Source of the DNA: MB-PLM-2 sp964385715 | GTDB lineage: Bacteria > Planctomycetota > Planctomycetia > Pirellulales > UBA7805 | Direction: 5' to 3' | Assembly: GCA_964385715.1 (NCBI GenBank) | Contig: CAYLRE010000242.1 | Span: forward strand, 1 to 7,535 | Length of the DNA stretch: 7,535 nucleotides | Shown here: positions 1-5,177 of the stretch, in pieces | How the letters are laid out: each line of letters begins with the position of its first letter | Position numbering within the stretch: position 1 is the stretch's first letter | Notes under the pieces: model-generated | Told to the model about the DNA's origin: nothing | Database searches by the model: none | The model's input: only the letters and a program-made list of their open reading frames with translations | Made by a program: the position numbers and the translations under genes

Positions 1-948
1 TACTGGCGCGGCACGGTTCGCTACAACAAACGAGACTTTGCCGGGGCACTCGAAGATCTGTCCGCCGCTTTCAAGCAAGCCCCCAATGACCCAAGCGTCT
101 GTCGCGTATTAGGGCTCACGCTCGCTCAACACGACAAACTCCCGCAAGCGCTGGAGATGCTCAGCAAGGCAATTGAATTGAAGCCGGAGCTCGCCTATCT
201 CTACACCGACCGAGCGCGCTGGCGGACGCAAACAGGAGATCTCCAAGGCGCGCTGGCAGACCTGACGCGGTGCCTTGAACTACATAAAGACAATGCCAAA
301 GCGTATGCGACGCGCGGTATCGTCCGTGTCCTGCAAGGCGATTTTGATCAAGCGATGACGGACTTTGATCACTCTCTCACCTTGAACCCTGGAGCACCGC
401 ACCATCATTTCATGCGAGCTCGACTCCTGCAGGATCAGACAAAGTGGGACGAAGCTCGAGCCGGATTCAAGAAGGTTCTTGAACTGCAGATTATCGAGAG
501 TCCGCTGCGGCGACTCCGCAGTCGCGCTGCGTTGCGACTGTGGTTCATAGAAACCACATTAGGCAAACACGAGGCAGCCACCGCCGCGCTTCAAAGAATG
601 GAAGATTGGACCGACACATCTGCCTCCGATGACATTGCGCTGCAAGTGGCAAAATTTGTTCGCGGGGAAATCGACGCAAAGGCACTGATCGAGTACGCGG
701 ACAAGGCCGGCCCTCGACGACGTTTCCAGCGGTGTACCGCCCACTATTGGATCGGGGCTGTTGCTTTGCTGGCCAACAAGAAGCAGGAAGCGAATCGGGC
801 ATTCAGGCGATGCTTGGACACCGGCAACCGACTCGATGGGACGTACCAAAGTGCTGCCTATCACCTGGTACATACGGAGCCGCTCTCGCAAGGTCGTAAA
901 GCGACAGGCAGGAAACAGGTCAACGGAGATAAGGCGACCAATGAGTGA
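1..948 (+). CDS. TPR protein with NlpI-like C-terminal module (3' part of the gene; start lies upstream of the window)
   Basis: The frame is open from base 1 to the TGA at 946-948, giving 315 visible residues. The ATG at 157 is internal, because codons 1-52 already encode TPR sequence. About four and a half TPR units cover visible residues 1-166, each with the usual small residues and a closing proline or turn (for example AIELKPE and SLTLNPG). Residues ~167-298 form a different helical module with LRLWFIE, VAKFVRGEIDAKAL, CTAHYWIGAV and CLDTG...YQSAAYHL. The same module ends the protein at 1388-4327, and it resembles from memory the C-terminal part of E. coli NlpI (RSLWLYL...EFYLG...NFYLG). 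A basic tail of ~17 residues follows. TPRs bind proteins, so a scaffold or adaptor role is likely; the partner is unknown. Cellular location cannot be seen because the N-terminus is missing, but the paralogues downstream look exported. It overlaps the next gene by 8 bases. Confidence 0.9.
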   Translation, partial: YWRGTVRYNKRDFAGALEDLSAAFKQAPNDPSVCRVLGLTLAQHDKLPQALEMLSKAIELKPELAYLYTDRARWRTQTGDLQGALADLTRCLELHKDNAKAYATRGIVRVLQGDFDQAMTDFDHSLTLNPGAPHHHFMRARLLQDQTKWDEARAGFKKVLELQIIESPLRRLRSRAALRLWFIETTLGKHEAATAALQRMEDWTDTSASDDIALQVAKFVRGEIDAKALIEYADKAGPRRRFQRCTAHYWIGAVALLANKKQEANRAFRRCLDTGNRLDGTYQSAAYHLVHTEPLSQGRKATGRKQVNGDKATNE

Positions 949-1395
949 GAGCTTTGTGAAGAATATCCACCGACGGCGAATTTGGTACCTCACGACCGGC
1001 CTGCTCGCTTGCTGCTTCGTTGTCAGCGGCGTCCCGTCGATCGCAATGGGCGAGAGCCCGGCGACGTCCGACATGGAATCTTCTGCCGACGCTTTGATCA
1101 AGAAGGCCAATAGGCTAAGCAAAGAGTATAAGTATGCTGAGGCCCTATCCGCCCTCGATCGCGCACTGGCCGAAACCGATGGGGCACTAGCTCTCGATCC
1201 GCACTCCGCACAAGCGGGCAACGTCCGCGGACGTGCTCAACCGACCACCACATCGCCGCAGTGCAACGGTTCGCAAGAGATCAGGGAGAGGCGATAAAGT
1301 CCCTGGAAAAATGCCTGGCCACGGAAGAGCGAACGTGGCAGGAATACTTGAGTGCCGCGTCTCAGTTAAAGGCGTTGAAGAAAAAACATGAATAA
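941..1395 (+). pseudogene. TPR/NlpI-like paralogue with an internal out-of-frame deletion
   Basis: The ATG at 941 overlaps the previous stop and opens a 118-codon frame ending at TAA 1295-1297. Residues 1-37 look like a signal peptide: a basic start (KNIHRRR), a hydrophobic core (TTGLLACCFVVSG) and possible cleavage after SIAMG. Residues ~48-99 are TPR-like (YAEALSALDRALA, then ALALDPHSAQ). From about residue 100 the frame loses all family resemblance. The +1-phase reading from 1234 instead gives CSTDHHIAAV, EAIKSLEKCLATEE and EYLSAASQLKAL, ending at TAA 1393-1395. This aligns without gaps to the last ~50 residues of the NlpI-like module in both neighbours. The original gene therefore ran from 941 to 1395 and has lost 3n+1 bases, apparently including most TPRs and the first half of the C-terminal module. 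A short exported 118-residue protein could still be made. A sequencing or assembly error could explain a one-base shift but not easily the missing middle. Confidence 0.8.
1221..1234. repeat. Perfect 14-base palindrome at the frame-switch point of the broken TPR gene
   Basis: ACGTCCGCGGACGT equals its own reverse complement; the flanking bases (A at 1220, G at 1235) do not extend it. It lies inside the TPR-coding part of the damaged gene and ends exactly where the reading frame has to change (about 1234-1240). It could mark a deletion endpoint, but it also encodes an ordinary TPR sequence (NVRGR), so chance is possible. No sign that it is an operator. Confidence 0.5.
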
Positions 1396-1537
1396 GCGTG
1401 ACCACCTCGACCGCCCAAGCGCTGCCTCGCGCGACGACACCGGTTGCCATCTGGCCCGTCGCCGAGCATGGCCGCGGCCCTGGCTGTTGCTCGCAGTCTT
1501 CTGCTGCGGGGCGTTTGGATCGTCCACGGCTGGCGCC
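1388..1537 (+). other. Signal-peptide coding segment of the large TPR protein
   Basis: The first 50 codons encode an unusually long basic n-region of about 30 residues (including RRRAWPRP), then a hydrophobic core of about 13 residues and a small-residue site STAGA before DDEPP. This fits Sec export and cleavage by signal peptidase I. The CC pair in the core is not preceded by a proper lipobox. The long n-region may mean that the true start is slightly further downstream, but no in-frame ATG is available before the core. Confidence 0.65.
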
Positions 1538-4327
1538 GACGACGAACCGCCCACGGATACAGCCGCCCCGAGCGTCAGCTCTCCAACCGCGGACCAACTC
1601 GTTGAGCAAGCGATTAAGCTCGACGACGCCGACAAAGACGCCGAGGCCCTGAAGTTGCTGGAGCAAGCGATTCGGCTTAACCCAAAGCACGCCAGAGCTC
1701 ACCTGTTTCGTGGTCGCATGAAGAGATACCTGGGGGACCCTCACGGGGCACTTCGCGACATGCTCCGAGCCAAGGAGTTGGGCGAGAAGTCTGCCCGGCT
1801 CTACTGCGAACGTGCCTCGGCCTTGCTCGATCTGTCGCTCCACCAGAAAGCACTTCAAGCGACCGACAAGGCGTTGGCCCTACAGCCTAAGTCGGCTTGG
1901 ACGCGGAATCTTCGCGGACTCGCCAAAGCGGGGCTCAAGGACCAGCAGGGCGCCATCGAAGAATACACCCTGGGCATGAAGGACGACGAGTCCTACGTCT
2001 GGCTCTATCTCAATCGTGGCAACGTCTTCTTCAGCTCCGGTCGACTGCGACCAGCGATGCAAGATTACGACAAAGTGCTCGCCCTGCGGCCGAACGATCC
2101 CCTGGCACATCACAACTTGGGGCTATGCCATTATGAGTTTCGGGAATTCGACAAGGCACTCGTCCACTTCGATCGGGCAATCGAATTGAATCCAAAGTAC
2201 GCCGACGCCTATGGAAATCGAGGGGTGTTGAAGCTCGACCGCCGGCAGCTATTTCCCGCCATTGCCGACTTCGACAAGTGCTTGGAACTTAATCCGAAGG
2301 CGAGTCGCTTCTACCTGAAACGGGCGATTGCCAAACATACGATGCGCGATCGTAACGGAGCCTATCCCGACACGGTCAAGTACATCGAACTCCGACCCGA
2401 CGACGCCAAGGGCTACGCACTCCGGGGTTTGATTCTGATGCAGGCTCGTCGCCACACCGATGCCATCGCCGACTTCACGCAGGCGCTAGAGCGCGATCCG
2501 CAGCATGAAGGATCGCTACTCTACCGAGCCCGCTCGCTAGAAACGATGGGAGATCATCAGGCGGCGATGTCGGACCTCAATGCGCTGCTCAAGATTGCGG
2601 ATCGCACCAGTGATGGTTGGTACGACCGGGCCCTGCTGAAATGGACACTCAAGGACTACCGCGGTGCGATCGCGGATCTCGACGTGCTTACGAAGTCACG
2701 ACCCGACTACGCCATGCCGTATTTACTGCGTGCCCATTCATGGATCGCCCTCAAGAATTTCGATCAGGCAAAGGCCGATCTCAAAAAGATGCTGACCATG
2801 GACCTGCGGTCCATCTGGGTCCATCCCGGCATCCCGGGGCGATGTCGGGTCGAACATCTCCTCGGGGTTGTCTACTTCAAGGGTGAGAAGAATACCGCGC
2901 AAGCGCTTAAGCATTTTGACGCAGCCATCCAAATTCATCCCAGGGATGGTGCCCCGTGGACCTACCGGGCTGCGGTGAAGAAGTCGCTTAAAGACTATGC
3001 CGGCGCGGTGAGTGATTTGAATCGGTCGATCGAAATCGATCCGCGTCGAGCCAGCCTCTACGTCAACCGTGGCGACATCAAAATTCTCCAGAAGAATACG
3101 GCCGGCGCGATCCTCGACTACGACAAGGCGATCGAGCTCTCTCCGGGCTGGGGCCGCGCCTATTTTCAAAGATCGCTGGCCAAGGAACAAAGTGGCGATT
3201 ACGAAGGTGCCCGTAGCGACTACGGGGCGGCGATTCAATATGTCGCTGGCGACGAACAATCGAAGTTCGCGCGCAGGCGAATCGCAAAGATCGACCGAGG
3301 CGATACGAGCGGGTTTCAGAACGATCGGAATGAATTGCTGCGAACCGATCCCGACGCGCCCTTCGATTTCCTCGTTCGTTCGGACGACTCCGCGAAGGCC
3401 GGCGAGGGTGCGTCAATGGACTTCGATTCCTTGAAACGCCGTGCCCGGTATCGCTACGAAAAGAAGGACTATCAGGCGGCGCTGCAGGACGTTGCCGCGG
3501 CAATCAAGCTTCGCCCACAAGAGTCCTTCCTTTATCGCTGGCGCGGCCTGGCAGAAGCGGAGCTTGCGCAATACGACGACGCCCTGGCTAGTTTCAGTCG
3601 CGCGATTGAAATCGATCCCGAGAACGCCGACGCCTATAGCAACCGCAGTCAATGGAGAAAGCAAGTTGGAGACTTGGAGCGGGCAGAGAAGGACGCTCGC
3701 AAGTGTATCGAACTCGACAAGCAGGCGGTCTACCCGTTTGTTTACTTAGGCGACATTCGTTGTCTACAAGGAAAGCACAACGACGCCATTTCCCATTACG
3801 ACAAGGCGATTGCGGCCGATTCCTCGCTCGCGTGGCCGCGTTACTCTCGGGCCACGTGGCTTCTCGACCAAGGCCAGGAGGAGGAGGCTGGGGCGGAGTT
3901 GCTTCAGGTCCTTACGAAGAACGATCGGATAACGGCCGACTTTGCCTGCTTGCGTCTGTGGCTGATCGACGTCGAAAAGCAGGGGCGCAGCGAAGCGGAC
4001 AAGGCGCTGCGTAAGCACTTTGAGGCCAAGCAATGGGGTCCGCAGAAGGATTGGGCGCCCCACATCGCCAAGTTCCTGCTGGGCGAACTGAACGAGGCCG
4101 AATTGCTCGACCAGGCTCGTCGGATCGATGACGACAAGCGACGCGTCTGCCAATGTTCGGCCTACTATTACATCGCGCGTGTGCGGAAGATCGCGGCCGA
4201 GCATGCTAAAGAGCGTGAGGCCTATCGCCAGTGTTTGGCGACCGGTGAAAGGAACTCACGCGACTATCTCAGCGCCGCGTTTCACCTTAAACACGTCGAA
4301 CCGGCCAGGCCAGCGAGCGGAAACTGA
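1388..4327 (+). CDS. Large exported TPR-repeat protein (about 21 TPRs) with NlpI-like C-terminal module
   Basis: The protein has 979 residues. The start at ATG 1388 overlaps the stop of the preceding gene by 8 bases, and no earlier in-frame start follows the stop at 1349-1351. Residues 1-50 form an export signal with a long basic n-region (LARRRAWPRP), a core (WLLLAVFCCGAFG) and a likely signal peptidase I site after STAGA. A low-complexity linker rich in D, P, T and S follows. TPR units of ~34 residues run from ~68 to 622 (about 16), broken by a non-TPR insert near 476-490 (HPGIPGRCR). A charged linker (~623-677) leads to five more TPRs (678-847). Residues ~848-972 are the NlpI-like module: CLRLWLIDVEKQGRSEA, IAKFLLGELNEAEL, CSAYYYIARV and CLATGE...YLSAAFHL. 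There is no catalytic motif; it is probably a periplasmic or envelope scaffold that binds other proteins. NlpI itself is a lipoprotein adaptor for Prc/MepS, but no lipobox is convincing here, so that function should not be transferred. Confidence 0.9.
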   Translation: MNKRDHLDRPSAASRDDTGCHLARRRAWPRPWLLLAVFCCGAFGSSTAGADDEPPTDTAAPSVSSPTADQLVEQAIKLDDADKDAEALKLLEQAIRLNPKHARAHLFRGRMKRYLGDPHGALRDMLRAKELGEKSARLYCERASALLDLSLHQKALQATDKALALQPKSAWTRNLRGLAKAGLKDQQGAIEEYTLGMKDDESYVWLYLNRGNVFFSSGRLRPAMQDYDKVLALRPNDPLAHHNLGLCHYEFREFDKALVHFDRAIELNPKYADAYGNRGVLKLDRRQLFPAIADFDKCLELNPKASRFYLKRAIAKHTMRDRNGAYPDTVKYIELRPDDAKGYALRGLILMQARRHTDAIADFTQALERDPQHEGSLLYRARSLETMGDHQAAMSDLNALLKIADRTSDGWYDRALLKWTLKDYRGAIADLDVLTKSRPDYAMPYLLRAHSWIALKNFDQAKADLKKMLTMDLRSIWVHPGIPGRCRVEHLLGVVYFKGEKNTAQALKHFDAAIQIHPRDGAPWTYRAAVKKSLKDYAGAVSDLNRSIEIDPRRASLYVNRGDIKILQKNTAGAILDYDKAIELSPGWGRAYFQRSLAKEQSGDYEGARSDYGAAIQYVAGDEQSKFARRRIAKIDRGDTSGFQNDRNELLRTDPDAPFDFLVRSDDSAKAGEGASMDFDSLKRRARYRYEKKDYQAALQDVAAAIKLRPQESFLYRWRGLAEAELAQYDDALASFSRAIEIDPENADAYSNRSQWRKQVGDLERAEKDARKCIELDKQAVYPFVYLGDIRCLQGKHNDAISHYDKAIAADSSLAWPRYSRATWLLDQGQEEEAGAELLQVLTKNDRITADFACLRLWLIDVEKQGRSEADKALRKHFEAKQWGPQKDWAPHIAKFLLGELNEAELLDQARRIDDDKRRVCQCSAYYYIARVRKIAAEHAKEREAYRQCLATGERNSRDYLSAAFHLKHVEPARPASGN

Positions 4328-4366
4328 GTCGACGAACACTCTAGCAAGATGGTGCCGTCGAGTCGT

Positions 4367-4381
4367 GGCCCTACATGGGCC
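4367..4381. other. Small hairpin between the convergent genes (weak terminator candidate)
   Basis: GGCCC-TACAT-GGGCC is a perfect 5-bp stem with a 5-base loop, extendable by one G-U pair. It lies 40 bases after the stop of the large TPR gene and contains the stop codon of the response-regulator frame on the other strand. No T-run follows on either strand, so it lacks the usual form of an intrinsic terminator. It could serve either convergent transcript or be chance. Confidence 0.25.
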
Positions 4382-5156
4382 GATGCTCCGATCGCGCTGG
4401 TGTCTGTCCCGCTCGCTGAAGCGTGTGGCTCTTGTTCGGTCCATTCTGCGACCCGTGGACGGAAAGGTGTCGATAATCTTGAGTATCGGAGCCTGCCGGA
4501 ACGCCCGACACATCCGAGGTGGCAAACGAATGCCATCCCCCTTGATGCGCTAGTTCGACCAAATCCGCACGTGTTTCAACATTGAGCTTCTTCATGATGC
4601 TCGCCCGACGGAACTGTACTGTGCGGAGACTGATGTCGAGCATCGCCGCAATGTCTTTATTGGTTTTTCCAGCGACAATCTGCTCGATGACACTCAACTC
4701 ATCTTCCGTCAGCTTGGCCTTCAGCGACTCGAAAACATCCCTCTGCCGGCGGCGTAGACGCTGTGCCTCGTCCAATTCGATCGCGTAGCGAATGGCGGTA
4801 ATCAGCTTCTCTGGCTGACACGGCTTCTCGAGAAAATCGACAACGCCGTTCTTCATGGCACGGACGCTCATCGGAACGTCTCCGTGTCCGGTAACAACAA
4901 TTGCGGGGATTTCGATCTCGTGAGCGACCAGCTTTTCGTACAGCGTGATCCCGTCCATCCCCGACATGCGAACGTCCAGCACCAGGCAGCCGACGCTACC
5001 CGGGCGGAATTCGCGCAAGAAATGCTCCGCGGATTCAAAATGTCCGACATCATAATTCTCAGCGCGAACGATTTCCGATATCGAGTCGCGAACGGCGGGA
5101 TCATCGTCGACGATAAAAATGGTCGCTCGATTGCCGTTGAGCATCTGGTCGTTCAT
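4371..5156 (-). CDS. FixJ/NarL-type response regulator (receiver plus LuxR-type HTH) with C-terminal extension
   Basis: The protein has 261 residues. Residues ~11-127 are a receiver domain: acidic pocket D17-D18 in IFIVDDDP, phospho-acceptor D61 in LVLDVRMSGMDG, switch T89 in VVTGHGD, and K111 in FLEKP. All are at the spacing known for FixJ. A linker (RLRRRQRDVFESL) leads to a LuxR-type helix-turn-helix at ~149-206 (LTEDELSVIEQIVAGKTNKDIA, recognition region LRTVQFRRASIMKKL). It should bind DNA and activate transcription when phosphorylated, in the cytoplasm; target genes are not visible. The kinase gene ends 21 bases upstream on the same strand, so the pair is almost surely one operon and a cognate system. 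The ATG at 5156 is chosen because GGAG lies 9 bases before it. FixJ proteins are usually ~205 residues; residues 208-261 match nothing I know and are rich in S, H, R, Q and G. Confidence 0.93.
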   Translation of the reverse strand: MNDQMLNGNRATIFIVDDDPAVRDSISEIVRAENYDVGHFESAEHFLREFRPGSVGCLVLDVRMSGMDGITLYEKLVAHEIEIPAIVVTGHGDVPMSVRAMKNGVVDFLEKPCQPEKLITAIRYAIELDEAQRLRRRQRDVFESLKAKLTEDELSVIEQIVAGKTNKDIAAMLDISLRTVQFRRASIMKKLNVETRADLVELAHQGGWHSFATSDVSGVPAGSDTQDYRHLSVHGSQNGPNKSHTLQRAGQTPARSEHRPM

Positions 5157-5165
5157 AGTTCGTGT

Positions 5166-5169
5166 CTCC
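5166..5169 (-). promoter_or_regulatory. Ribosome binding site of the response regulator
   Basis: On the - strand GGAG lies 9 bases before the ATG at 5156, within the 21-base gap after the kinase stop. This supports the longer start over the internal ATG at 5144 (residue 5). It also shows that the regulator has its own translation signal and does not depend on overlap with the kinase. Confidence 0.7.
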
Positions 5170-5177
5170 GCAATATC

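Noticed and set aside
157..159. ATG as start of the first TPR gene
   Set aside because: The same frame encodes TPR sequence back to base 1, so the gene starts outside the window.
998..1018. Lipoprotein signal (LLAC) in the broken TPR gene
   Set aside because: The -2 residue is atypical and the hydrophobic core continues past the cysteine, so a signal peptidase I site after SIAMG fits better.
559..1221. 220-codon open frame on the - strand across the first two TPR genes
   Set aside because: It is a shadow of the TPR frames, with no known domain and no ribosome binding signal that I could identify.
1187..1858. 223-codon open frame on the - strand over the TPR gene junction
   Set aside because: It is antisense to the signal peptide and TPRs of the large gene and has no domain pattern.
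1540..4250. Recurring ~102-base periodicity in the large gene as a DNA repeat array
   Set aside because: The periodicity is that of 34-residue TPR units; nucleotide identity between units is low, so it is protein-level repetition, not a DNA repeat or CRISPR.
4367..4381. Hairpin as a confident intrinsic terminator
   Set aside because: The stem is only 5 bp and no T-run follows on either strand.
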